Shown: positions 1 through 7,099 of the stretch, in pieces
Layout: each line of letters opens with the position of its first letter
Numbering within the stretch: position 1 is the first letter of the stretch
Origin: an uncultured Lachnospiraceae bacterium
GTDB taxonomy: Bacteria; Bacillota; Clostridia; Lachnospirales; Lachnospiraceae
DNA: 24,029 nucleotides
Assembly: GCA_910588755.1 (NCBI GenBank)
Contig: CAJUQZ010000060.1
Coordinates: forward strand, 1 to 24,029
Reading direction: 5' to 3'
Notes under the pieces: generated by a model
Seen by the model: only the letters and a program-made list of their open reading frames with translations
The model's database searches: none
Told to the model about the DNA's origin: nothing
Program-made: the position numbers and the translations under genes

Positions 1-1348
1 ACTTGGGACCAACCTGCTTCTTGGTAACTTCGTCGATACCGCCGTTCAAAGCGTAGAGCAAGCACTTTGCAACGTTTGCGCGTGCGCCAAAGAACTGCAT
101 TTCCTTACCGATAACCATAGAAGATACGCAGCATGCGATGCCGTAGTCGTCGCCGTGTGTCACGCGCATCAGGTCGTCGTTCTCGTACTGGATCGAAGAA
201 GTCTGAATGGACATCTTTGCGCAGTATCTCTTCCAGTTCTCAGGAAGTCTTGTGGACCAGAGTACTGTTAAGTTTGGTTCCGGGCTGGGTCCGAGGTTTG
301 TCAGTGTGTTCAGGTAACGGAAGGACATCTTTGTTACCATCGGACGTCCGTCTACGCCGACACCGCCAAGAGACTCTGTAACCCATACAGGATCGCCGGC
401 AAAGATCTGGTTGTACTCCGGTGTACGTGCGAATTTTACGCAGCGCAGCTTCATGATAAAGTGGTCAACGAACTCTTGAATCTGCTCTTCTGTAAATGTT
501 CCGTTTGCCAAATCTCTCTGCGCATAGCAGTCAAGGAATGTAGAAGTACGGCCAAGGGACATCGCTGCACCGTTCTGCTCCTTTACAGAACATAAGTATC
601 CGAAGTAAGTAGCCTGAATTGCCTCCTGTACGTTTGTAGCCGGCTTGGAGATATCGCAGCCATAAGAAGCAGCCATCTCCTTCATCATTTTCAAAGCTAC
701 CATCTGCTCGGAAAGCTCCTCGCGAAGGCGGATCACGTCGTCTGTCATAACGCGTCCTGTGGAATCCTTCTGCGCCTGCTTATCCTCGATCAGTCTGTCG
801 ATACCATAGAGAGCAACTCTCCTGTAGTCGCCGATGATACGTCCGCGTCCATAAGCGTCAGGAAGACCTGTGATAATGTGTGAGGAACGGCATGCTCTCA
901 TCTCCTGGTTGTAAGCGTCAAAGCAGCCTGCGTTGTGTGTCTTTCTGTGTGTGGAGAAGAACTCACTAACTTCAGGATCTACCTCGTAGCCGTTGTCAGA
1001 GCAGGCTTTCTCTGCCATTCTGATACCGCCGTAAGGCTGTAAGGAGCGCTTGAAAGGCTTATCAGTCTGGAAACCAACGATTGTCTCCTTGCTCTTGTCG
1101 AGGTATCCAGGACCATGAGAAGTGATTGTGGAGATAACCTTTGTGTCCATGTCAAGAACACCGCCGGCTTCTCTTTCCTTCTTCTGAAGGTCAAGAACCA
1201 TGTCCCATAAATCCTTTGTGTTCTGTGTAGGTCCTGCTAAGAAAGACTCATCACCTTCATACGGTGTATAGTTCTTCTGAATGAAGTCACGTACATTGAT
1301 TTCGCTTTCCCATTTGCCACCTACAAAATCTTTCCATTCTGGTCTCAT
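1..1348 (-). CDS. pflB: Formate C-acetyltransferase (pyruvate formate-lyase), 5' part only
   Basis: This glycyl-radical enzyme converts pyruvate and CoA to acetyl-CoA and formate in the cytosol of anaerobes. The first 449 codons are visible and the gene runs off the left edge. The protein opens MRPEWKDFVGGKWES. It carries the adjacent catalytic cysteines at residues 406-407 (GIACCVSSM, codons at 128-133), close to C418/C419 of the E. coli enzyme. The C-terminal glycyl-radical loop lies outside the window, so completeness cannot be judged. The start at 1348 is fixed by an AGGAGG ribosome binding site about 10 bases upstream and by the family N-terminus. Family size is about 740-760 residues, so roughly 300 codons should lie to the left. 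The activating enzyme gene pflA often follows but is not visible. Identity is very secure. Confidence 0.97.
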   Translation of the reverse strand, partial: MRPEWKDFVGGKWESEINVRDFIQKNYTPYEGDESFLAGPTQNTKDLWDMVLDLQKKEREAGGVLDMDTKVISTITSHGPGYLDKSKETIVGFQTDKPFKRSLQPYGGIRMAEKACSDNGYEVDPEVSEFFSTHRKTHNAGCFDAYNQEMRACRSSHIITGLPDAYGRGRIIGDYRRVALYGIDRLIEDKQAQKDSTGRVMTDDVIRLREELSEQMVALKMMKEMAASYGCDISKPATNVQEAIQATYFGYLCSVKEQNGAAMSLGRTSTFLDCYAQRDLANGTFTEEQIQEFVDHFIMKLRCVKFARTPEYNQIFAGDPVWVTESLGGVGVDGRPMVTKMSFRYLNTLTNLGPSPEPNLTVLWSTRLPENWKRYCAKMSIQTSSIQYENDDLMRVTHGDDYGIACCVSSMVIGKEMQFFGARANVAKCLLYALNGGIDEVTKKQVGPK

Positions 1349-1467
1349 TTTGCAAAGCCTCCTAAATATTAATTTAAAATTTTATGCGGTTTGGCACCGC
1401 TGGTTACTGAAGTTTAGAATGTCATTTGTTACGAAATTATGAAATCCTGTCTAACATCCATAACTGT

Positions 1468-1497
1468 ATTATATCCTTAATTTTGTATACACGTCAA
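1468..1497 (-). promoter_or_regulatory. Promoter of pflB
   Basis: On the minus strand TTGACG (1492-1497) and TATAAT (1468-1473) are separated by 18 bp, a near-consensus housekeeping promoter. The leader would be about 110 nt and contains a small hairpin with arms GCGGT/ACCGC at 1386-1400 before the ribosome binding site. The 359 bases between pflB and the next gene hold only this promoter and the opposing one at 1620. I saw no convincing redox-regulator (Rex) palindrome. Confidence 0.75.
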
Positions 1498-1619
1498 CAC
1501 TATTCTTTGTACTTTTTTATGTACAGAGGGGGAAAAATTATTAAAAATTTGTGAATTTTAACGGATTGTTCCTGTAAGTCACATTTTCATAAAACGTCAT
1601 AATTTTTTTTCGGTGTAGA

Positions 1620-1628
1620 TGATATAAT
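1620..1628 (+). promoter_or_regulatory. Extended -10 promoter for the membrane-protein cassette
   Basis: TGATATAAT fits the extended -10 pattern TGnTATAAT (TATAAT at 1623-1628). No good -35 is present 17 bp upstream, where the sequence is T-rich, which is usual for extended -10 promoters. It would give a leader of about 75 nt to the start at 1708. Confidence 0.5.
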
Positions 1629-1707
1629 ATGTGTGCGTTTAAGAGGATTCGTTTTCAAAATGGCACGAAACAAGTGCTTACAAAAGAGAGATTGGAGGTA
1701 TTTATTT

Positions 1708-3066
1708 ATGAAACGAAAAGCGCAGGGCGGTGTGATTGTTATTACACTGGCGATCCTTCTCTATCTGGGTATCCTGGCAGGAGGTGGGATAGTGGATTAT
1801 GTTTCCGGGGCAGTCACGATGACAGATGACATGTCTATCGCCCAGGCAGAGGGGACTTATGTAAGCTACAGCATTACATATCCGGTGGCTTCCTACCCGG
1901 AGGAATATTATTCCGGGAATACCAGCCGGGTGAAGAACATGGCATATATTATCTATGATGAGCAGCGACAGACTTTTGTGAAAGTTGTTGTATCCCATCG
2001 GGATACGAACGGATTAGACAGGCTGTTGCGGGCGGTCAACATGTCTGACGGGACAAAGGAGGCATGGGGCGACCAGCTTGAAAAGGAGCTTAGGCCAGTT
2101 GCCCTAGAGGGGACTTTCGCACCTGTTGGGAGCGCGGATGCTGTGGAGGCAATCATCGATGTGCTAGAGAGCGATGCGTTTGAGGCATCGGAGGAAATCC
2201 GCGCGATGGCGTGCGCCCAGTCTGACTGGTATGTGTTGGAGAATGGCTACATCAGGGGAATTGATACAGGTAATATAAAGTTCTGTTTGGTAATCATGGG
2301 AATCAATATTGTGTTACTGCTAATTGCCCTGATTGCGTTACTAAAGAAGGGGCCGGATAAGGATTCCCTGTCTGAAAGCATCGGCGGTGCATCGGCCCGA
2401 TTTTTTCTCGGACAGCTTTCCTGGCTCGAGTCGTGGTGCAGGGATGTCGGTGCGTCCCGTATGCAGACAGCGGGCCTTGGCATGGTCTTAATTCCCGCGG
2501 CGCTTACGGCTCTTGGCTTCTGGGTAGGCTATGATTTGACGTATGTCCTGACTTGTCATCTGGTAGTTGGGCTTGGAATTGGGGAGATGATAGCTGTTTC
2601 CATGCTCTTTGGAGTCAGTATGACCTGTGATGCCTACAAGCTGCTGCAAAAATATGACAAGTCCTTTCAAAAACTTTATCCTGACCAGTTGGAGCGGGAA
2701 AGAGTTGCACAGAATCTGCTGGAGGCAGACAATACGTGGCGAGTGCAGGAGCTGACGAGGGAGGAATGCATCGGTGCGGTGCTAGGAGATCGCTTCTGGA
2801 TGGTTTTGAAGGGAACAAAAAATGTCCATGTCGTAGATGTGAACCGGATTGGGAAAATGTACTCCGAGACTGTGCCTGGTCAGGTGCGCAGCGGAAAGGT
2901 CCATTATCATTACACAAATTATGTGGTTTACTTTTTTTATCAGGGCGATGAGGGAAAGAAGCATCCCAACGTGGAGCTGGTCTTCCACACTGAGGATGCG
3001 TCCGGCCAGTTCATGACACTTGCAAGAAAACGCCTTGGGGACCGTGCAGGGGCCATAATAGGATAG
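1708..3066 (+). CDS. Multi-pass membrane protein of unknown function (cassette protein 1)
   Basis: No function is recognised. The 452-residue protein has an N-terminal membrane segment (about residues 8-28) and an extracytoplasmic stretch of about 170 residues. A second membrane segment (about 190-212) and two more near 255-310 follow. The C-terminal part, about 130 residues, is soluble and probably cytoplasmic. The extracytoplasmic part contains GTYVSYSITYPVASYPEEY, which resembles KYVSWEAVYPLDEYMET in the next gene. The C-terminal regions of the two also look related, so they are probably paralogues. The family may be the one called DUF6709, which I offer only tentatively. ATG 1708 is chosen over an in-frame start 75 bases upstream because TTGGAGGT lies just before it and the membrane segment then begins near the N-terminus. 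The next gene starts 30 bp downstream, suggesting an operon. Confidence 0.85.
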   Translation: MKRKAQGGVIVITLAILLYLGILAGGGIVDYVSGAVTMTDDMSIAQAEGTYVSYSITYPVASYPEEYYSGNTSRVKNMAYIIYDEQRQTFVKVVVSHRDTNGLDRLLRAVNMSDGTKEAWGDQLEKELRPVALEGTFAPVGSADAVEAIIDVLESDAFEASEEIRAMACAQSDWYVLENGYIRGIDTGNIKFCLVIMGINIVLLLIALIALLKKGPDKDSLSESIGGASARFFLGQLSWLESWCRDVGASRMQTAGLGMVLIPAALTALGFWVGYDLTYVLTCHLVVGLGIGEMIAVSMLFGVSMTCDAYKLLQKYDKSFQKLYPDQLERERVAQNLLEADNTWRVQELTREECIGAVLGDRFWMVLKGTKNVHVVDVNRIGKMYSETVPGQVRSGKVHYHYTNYVVYFFYQGDEGKKHPNVELVFHTEDASGQFMTLARKRLGDRAGAIIG

Positions 3067-3096
3067 TGAGAGACAATAAATAAAAATGAGGGAGAT

Positions 3097-4155
3097 ATGG
3101 GAGATATGCTGCATAAACTGCGTATGGGACAGATAAAGTCAATTTTTGGTCTGCTGTTGTTCTTCTTTGGGGTGGGAGGCCTACTGCTGTGGTACACGGA
3201 TTTTGGTGCCATCACAGCCCTATTGGGGGCAAGGCCACTGACGGAGAAGGACCAGCTTTCGGAGCAAGTTGGAAAATATGTATCCTGGGAGGCCGTGTAT
3301 CCTCTCGATGAGTATATGGAAACCGTCAAGACGAAAAAAGTCAACGGCGTTGAGAGGGAATCAGGGAAGGAGAGCTCATCATGGATCGTGCTGGATATGG
3401 ACCGGGGGATCCTTATGTCAGTTGAGGTTCCATATAAACGTTATGATGAGATGAAAAGTCAGGCAGAGGCGTTCTACGATGCTGCGGGACAGGATAAGGG
3501 AGCGCTTTCGCAGGGTGTGAAGATTAAAGGCTCCCTAGAGCTTCTGGACGAGGAGGACCAGCGCTATTACAACCGAGCGGCTGGAGGCGTGCAGAAGTCT
3601 GACACGGACGCTGCGGATGCGGTAGTGTATCATATCAGCGACGGCAAGATTCACGGGAGAAAGCTAAGCGATATTTATCCTATCACTGCGCTCGCCGCCT
3701 TTTTGATTCTGATGGGGGTACTGCTGCTGGTACTGGAAATAAGAAAATCCCCCAAAAAGAAGCTGCAGGAATTTCTGACGGCAAACCCCTCCGTCACGAT
3801 GGAGGAGCTAGAGCAGGATTTTGCAGCTGCTGACAGGGAGGGCAATGTATACATTGGGAGGCGCTGGACCTTCTGTGCCACGCTGGACAATTTTATCCTA
3901 GACAACAGCCAGGTAATCTGGGTGCACACAAGCTATGAGCAGTTCAGACAAACCGTCACCCACTATGTGTGCTGGGAGATGTTTGACGGCAGCACACAGC
4001 GCGCTACCCAGCCCGATGAGAAAAGGAGCAAGGCAGTTATGAAAAAGTACAGCCGGTTTTCACACATTGTCACAGGAAACAGCTCCGAGTACAGCTTTTT
4101 GCTAAAAAGTGACAGGGACGCATTTCTGAAAATGAAATATCAGTCTGCGCCCTGA
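3097..4155 (+). CDS. Two-pass membrane protein of unknown function (cassette protein 2)
   Basis: No function is recognised. The 352-residue protein has an N-terminal membrane segment (about residues 13-33) and an extracytoplasmic domain to about residue 190. A second membrane segment (ITALAAFLILMGVLLLVLEI) and a cytoplasmic C-terminal domain of about 130 residues follow. It repeats the plan of the protein before it but lacks that protein's extra pair of membrane segments. The shared features are the KYVSWEAVYPLDEYMET motif after the first membrane helix and a VLDMDRGILMSVEVPYK stretch matching IYDEQRQTFVKVVVSHR. The start is ambiguous: ATG 3097 sits only 2 bases after GAGGGAG, while in-frame ATG 3106 sits 11 bases after it. 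It is cotranscribed with its neighbours by spacing. The family may be DUF6709-like; this is tentative. Confidence 0.85.
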   Translation: MGDMLHKLRMGQIKSIFGLLLFFFGVGGLLLWYTDFGAITALLGARPLTEKDQLSEQVGKYVSWEAVYPLDEYMETVKTKKVNGVERESGKESSSWIVLDMDRGILMSVEVPYKRYDEMKSQAEAFYDAAGQDKGALSQGVKIKGSLELLDEEDQRYYNRAAGGVQKSDTDAADAVVYHISDGKIHGRKLSDIYPITALAAFLILMGVLLLVLEIRKSPKKKLQEFLTANPSVTMEELEQDFAAADREGNVYIGRRWTFCATLDNFILDNSQVIWVHTSYEQFRQTVTHYVCWEMFDGSTQRATQPDEKRSKAVMKKYSRFSHIVTGNSSEYSFLLKSDRDAFLKMKYQSAP

Positions 4156-4190
4156 TGGAGAACGCAAAAATACCGAAAAAATACAAAGAA

Positions 4191-4205
4191 GCCGCCAGAG
4201 GCGGT
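4191..4205 (+). other. Small hairpin before the ribosome binding site of cassette gene 3
   Basis: CCGCC (4192-4196), loop AGA, GGCGG (4200-4204) forms a compact GC stem directly upstream of the GGAGGGAA ribosome binding site of the next gene. No T-run follows, so it is not a classical terminator. It could tune expression or mRNA processing between the two genes. Confidence 0.4.
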
Positions 4206-4219
4206 ATGGAGGGAATCAG

Positions 4220-4873
4220 ATGAAAAAAAGTGGTAAGATGTCAACAGTCGCATACTGGCTTATAGGAATCAGCCTGTTTATTATCATTTCACAGTACGAG
4301 AGCGTACTGATTGGTTTTCACAAGCCCGTTGATCTGTATGCGGAGGACTTTAAGGGTGTCGAGAGGTTTATGTCGGTAGACTGCGACCTTGATCTTATAT
4401 TGCCAAGCTTTCTTGAGGAGACAGTCACGCATAAGAAAAACGGTTCGACAACCGGGGTGGACAAATATGATTACTATCCTGTTCCGGTTTTTGTCGGCGA
4501 TGATGTTTATTATATCGGGCTTAAAATGGAAAACGACCATGAGAAGGCCAGCCAGGTGAGACAGGTTGTCAAGGAGACAGTCGCGTTTATCAATGACGAG
4601 GCATATGGGGATAGTGCCGTGGCGTTTGTAGGCGGGGTATATAAGATGAAGGATAACATCTACAAGGAGATGAAATCATGGCTAAAAGAGTCTGGATTTG
4701 TCGAGACTGACGCCGAGGCGGAGAAGTACGTGCTGCCATACCAGCTAAAGCCGGTCTTACCGAATATCGTGCGCACGATCTGCTATATCTGCTTTGCAGC
4801 CATAGTTATCGGAATCATACTGATCGTAGTTGACCGCAAGGTGGTTTCGAACAGAAGGCAGGAAAATGCTTAA
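4220..4873 (+). CDS. Two-pass membrane protein of unknown function (cassette protein 3)
   Basis: No function is recognised. The 217-residue protein starts with a membrane segment (about residues 10-29), has an extracytoplasmic domain of about 150 residues, and ends with a second membrane helix (about 185-205) and a short basic tail. It has the same outside-domain plan as the two preceding proteins but lacks their cytoplasmic C-terminal domain, so it looks like a shortened, diverged relative. The start at 4220 follows GGAGGGAA by 5 bases. The last codons, including the stop, lie inside the first copy of a 53-bp tandem duplication. Its position 64 bp after the previous gene and in the same direction supports an operon of three. 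Confidence 0.8.
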   Translation: MKKSGKMSTVAYWLIGISLFIIISQYESVLIGFHKPVDLYAEDFKGVERFMSVDCDLDLILPSFLEETVTHKKNGSTTGVDKYDYYPVPVFVGDDVYYIGLKMENDHEKASQVRQVVKETVAFINDEAYGDSAVAFVGGVYKMKDNIYKEMKSWLKESGFVETDAEAEKYVLPYQLKPVLPNIVRTICYICFAAIVIGIILIVVDRKVVSNRRQENA

Positions 4874-4955
4874 AACAAAAACCTGTAGCGAAAGCATCTT
4901 TCGAAAGAAGGCAGGAAAATGCTTAAAACAAAAACCTGTAGCGAAAGCATCTTTC
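4853..4955 (+). repeat. Tandem duplication, period 53 bp, covering the end of cassette gene 3
   Basis: A 50-bp block at 4853-4902 recurs without change at 4906-4955. The first copy contains the last codons and stop of the upstream gene (..GAA AAT GCT TAA) and the second repeats that context outside the gene. Within each copy GAAA-ATGCTT can pair with AAGCAT-CTTTC around a loop of about 20 nt, so the mRNA 3' end could form two similar imperfect hairpins. There is no U-run after either copy. Confidence 0.95.
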
Positions 4956-4971
4956 AAATGCGCTCTGGGGC

Positions 4972-5000
4972 TTGAATAAATCCTCAAAATATATTATAGT
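4972..5000 (+). promoter_or_regulatory. Promoter of the CxxC redox-domain gene
   Basis: TTGAAT (4972-4977), 17-bp spacer, TATAGT (4995-5000). It begins 17 bases after the tandem repeat and would give a leader of about 60 nt to the start at 5067. Confidence 0.55.
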
Positions 5001-5066
5001 GAATAATGTACTGTATTTCAGACATAATAATCAGTAGAACAAACGATATATCAGGAGGAAAACACA

Positions 5067-5261
5067 ATGGCAGAGATAACGAAGGATATGACGATCGGTG
5101 AGATTCTAAGCACGAAGCCGGAGGTGGCGCCGGTGCTCATGGACGCAGGCATGCACTGTCTGGGCTGCCCTTCCGCGCAGGGCGAGACTTTGGAGGAGGC
5201 AGCGATGGTTCACGGGATGGATATTGATGCGCTGATGGACAAGATTGCAGCGCTTTCATAA
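5067..5261 (+). CDS. DUF1858 / redox-disulfide domain small protein
   Basis: A 64-residue soluble protein that matches the small DUF1858 family, also described as a hybrid-cluster-protein-associated redox disulfide domain. It has the usual TIGEILSTKPEVAPVLMDAGMHC opening part and the CxxC pair at C31 and C34 (HCLGCP), then the EEAAMVHGMDIDALMDKI helix. The family is believed to act in thiol or disulfide chemistry, but its reaction is not established. The length is the family's full length. The start is fixed by AGGAGGAAAA upstream. It has its own promoter and ends at a strong terminator, so it is probably monocistronic. Confidence 0.9.
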   Translation: MAEITKDMTIGEILSTKPEVAPVLMDAGMHCLGCPSAQGETLEEAAMVHGMDIDALMDKIAALS

Positions 5262-5290
5262 CATTAGTACGAAATATGATATTACAGAAT

Positions 5291-5321
5291 AAAAAATCCG
5301 CGACAGGTTTCGCGGATTTTT
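5291..5321. terminator. Bidirectional rho-independent terminator
   Basis: Stem TCCGCGA (5297-5303) / TCGCGGA (5310-5316) with a 6-nt loop, flanked by AAAAAA on the left and TTTTT on the right. It ends the CxxC gene on the plus strand and, through the A-run, mecA on the minus strand, whose stop is at 5345. Confidence 0.92.
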
Positions 5322-5344
5322 ATTTTCATATGTGGTCCTGCCAT

Positions 5345-6130
5345 CTATACGTTAGATAACGCCTGAACGGCCTTATCTTTGATAATAGGCTCAAAATGTT
5401 CCTCCATGTAGGCTTCGCTCGCGGAAGCAAGCTTCTCGGGAGTCCCATACTCTGAAAGCATATTGCAGATCTTGTTAAACTCCTCTGGAGTGTGCTCCGA
5501 CTGTGTCACTACCAGCAGATAACCAGCTGCCTTGTCGTTCTTATACAGGGAATTTTTCCCATCGTAGTACTGTGCAAGGATATGTGCGAGACGCATTACC
5601 TGGTTTAGGGATTCAAAACCGTAGATGCGCGTCAGGTCTATGCCGGCAGCCGGCTTGGACGAGCCTGTATTCTTTAGTTTTGCCCTATTTAAGGTATCAG
5701 CAGAGCCGGCATTGGTCTCCGCTAGATGATTGTCATGAATCTTCTTAAACAAGTCTAGCACATCGTCAGCGCCCTCAGAGAGACTCTGAAGCATACTGTC
5801 GAGCGTGCTTCCCAAATCCTCCTCCTCATATTCATCGTGAACGGAGGGGGCAAATTTTGAGAAGCGGGTATCAAGCTCCTCGGGATCTTCAACTTTGGTG
5901 ATCACTAAGACGATACACTCAGAATTGAGAGGTATCGCTTCTATCATAAGTGGAATATCGTCAGCATCAAATCCAAATTCATAGGAAGCCTGCTGCATCA
6001 TGTCACGGAAAAGGTTTTTTGCTTTCTCGGTGCCATAGGCAAGCTCGCTGATTTTGAGTTCGCGGTCTGCCAGGTCCGCCTTTGTGAGCGTGCAGCGAAT
6101 TTGATGGTCATTTACTTTTTCGATTTTCAT
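5345..6130 (-). CDS. mecA: MecA-family adaptor protein for ClpC
   Basis: The 261-residue cytosolic protein shows the MecA plan. The N-terminal domain (about 1-85) opens MKIEKVNDHQIRCTLTKADL and continues with the AKNLFRDMMQQASYEFGF helix region typical of MecA. An acidic, variable linker follows (about 85-155, rich in D and E). The C-terminal ClpC-binding domain (about 160-261) includes YGFESLNQVMRLAHIL and NMLSEYGTPEKL. In Bacillus, MecA delivers substrates such as ComK to ClpC/ClpP and helps assemble the ClpC hexamer; the targets here cannot be read from sequence. The start at 6130 follows GTGAGGATGTGAAAAT, a modest ribosome binding site. The promoter lies about 150 nt upstream and leaves a long, foldable leader. 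Confidence 0.88.
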   Translation of the reverse strand: MKIEKVNDHQIRCTLTKADLADRELKISELAYGTEKAKNLFRDMMQQASYEFGFDADDIPLMIEAIPLNSECIVLVITKVEDPEELDTRFSKFAPSVHDEYEEEDLGSTLDSMLQSLSEGADDVLDLFKKIHDNHLAETNAGSADTLNRAKLKNTGSSKPAAGIDLTRIYGFESLNQVMRLAHILAQYYDGKNSLYKNDKAAGYLLVVTQSEHTPEEFNKICNMLSEYGTPEKLASASEAYMEEHFEPIIKDKAVQALSNV

Positions 6131-6281
6131 ATTTTCACATCCTCACTATTTAATATTACCCTGTGTACAAAGCCCATAGCTGCGGGGCTCTGGCGCATGA
6201 TTCCATACCAAATCACAACGCATCCATAGTGTCCGTGCATTGTCAGCCGCCCCCTGGAATGGACCTCAAGTGACTGACCTT
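6131..6281 (-). promoter_or_regulatory. Structured 5' leader of mecA
   Basis: The region between the mecA promoter and start codon can fold on the minus strand. ACAATGCA pairs with TGCGTTGT around a 13-nt loop, nested inside ATTCCA/TGGAAT with an internal loop. A separate AGCCC/GGGCT hairpin lies nearer the gene. It matches no riboswitch class that I recognise. It could be a cis-regulator, an autonomous small RNA, or chance. Confidence 0.35.
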
Positions 6282-6288
6282 CTCACAT

Positions 6289-6317
6289 ATATTATAATGT
6301 AGAAATGTATTAGTCAA
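6289..6317 (-). promoter_or_regulatory. Promoter of mecA
   Basis: On the minus strand TTGACT (6312-6317) and TAATAT (6289-6294) are spaced by 17 bp. An overlapping TATAAT at 6291-6296 would be at 15 bp. Transcription would start near 6281. Confidence 0.65.
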
Positions 6318-6413
6318 TAGACAGAAACACAGTTTTTAAAAAATTTATTTTAATGCCATTTAACGGTAATCTGATTTATTACACACTTTAGTTTTTATAT
6401 CGTCTGAAATGCA

Positions 6414-6433
6414 ACAATAACAGATGTTATTGT
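6414..6433. promoter_or_regulatory. 20-bp palindrome, candidate operator
   Basis: ACAATAACAGATGTTATTGT has perfect 9-bp arms around GA. It lies about 50 bp upstream of the candidate promoter at 6484-6512 and about 100 bp upstream of the mecA -35 on the other strand. I cannot assign it to a regulator family. Confidence 0.45.
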
Positions 6434-6447
6434 GAAAAAGTTGTATT

Positions 6448-6512
6448 AATTTTTACATTTCGGGCGAATTTTTACATTTCGATTTGCATAATTTTCTGGA
6501 ATGTGTTAATAA
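6448..6512 (+). promoter_or_regulatory. Direct repeats followed by a candidate promoter
   Basis: AATTTTTACATTTCG occurs at 6448-6462 and again at 6467-6481, start to start 19 bp. Immediately after the second copy come TTGCAT (6484-6489), a 17-bp spacer and TAATAA (6507-6512). Paired 9-mers ACATTTCGG/ACATTTCGA upstream of a -35 recall the direct-repeat sites of LytTR-type response regulators, although those are usually spaced slightly wider. Confidence 0.4.
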
Positions 6513-7067
6513 TGCTTGTATAAAGTATGCCGGAACAAAACTTTATTTTATATCAGGAGGGAGGCTGTCGTTTAAAATTTTTCTCATTGTCTTATTAGCT
6601 TGTGCTGATTGGTCAAAATTATTTACCTGATTTCATTCTTTTCACTTTTACATATCCAATGAACAGGTATCTGTCCCGGCGGCTTTAAAATTTTATATAT
6701 CACAATCTAAAGCTTTTGGTCTGTGGCCTGCACAGGATGCAGTATGGATGAGATGCGCTCGCGGGACATCATATATGATAGAACCCCTCTATGCATAAGT
6801 ATGGTATAAGTGAAACATAAACCTGTATATTGCCTGCAAGCGCCTCACAGCACATGTCATTGGGCAAAAATGGCAGTGCTAATAAGACATTTATATTGTA
6901 TCATATGCAGACGAAAAATGATAGGGACTTTTTTCAGGTAATTATTTGAAAACCATACCTTATCGCTAAAATTTCTAGAACGCAAAAACGACGAAGGGGA
7001 GAAATGGAAGCACCAAAAATAAAATGAGCAAATATGAGAGATTTTTGTGTACTTCATATCAAACTTT
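6513..7067. other. Long stretch without a convincing gene
   Basis: About 555 AT-rich bases. A strong ribosome-binding-like AGGAGGGAGG sits at 6555-6564, but no ATG, GTG or TTG follows at a usable distance. The frame from CTG 6565 to TGA 6630 would encode 21 residues with a hydrophobic stretch ending LLAC, like the start of a lipoprotein signal. At 6850-6879 the sequence can fold as GCAC-AT-GTCATT, loop, AATGGC-A-GTGC. TGTCCCG (6671-6677) and CGGGACA (6761-6767) could also pair around about 83 bases. Open frames here, such as 6857-7057 on the minus strand, lack a ribosome binding site. It may be a decayed gene, non-coding RNA, or spacer. Confidence 0.5.
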
Positions 7068-7076
7068 TGCTATAAT
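7068..7076 (+). promoter_or_regulatory. Extended -10 promoter of the GH18 gene
   Basis: TGCTATAAT with TATAAT at 7071-7076 fits the extended -10 pattern. No good -35 at the right distance. The start codon is only 24 bases downstream, so the leader is very short. Confidence 0.6.
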
Positions 7077-7099
7077 GAGAACGATTGGGAGGTATCCGT

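Noticed and set aside
1421..1570. Possible Rex or CRP/FNR-type site between pflB and the membrane cassette (TTGTTAC and TTGTGAA words)
   Set aside because: The words lack the inverted second half at the proper spacing, so no operator can be supported.
6131..6281. 6S RNA as an explanation for the mecA leader fold
   Set aside because: There is an internal loop, but no long closing stem joins the two ends and no terminator lies before the mecA ribosome binding site.
6857..7057. A 66-codon minus-strand frame in the gene-free stretch
   Set aside because: No ribosome binding site or promoter, no recognisable motif, and AT-driven composition.
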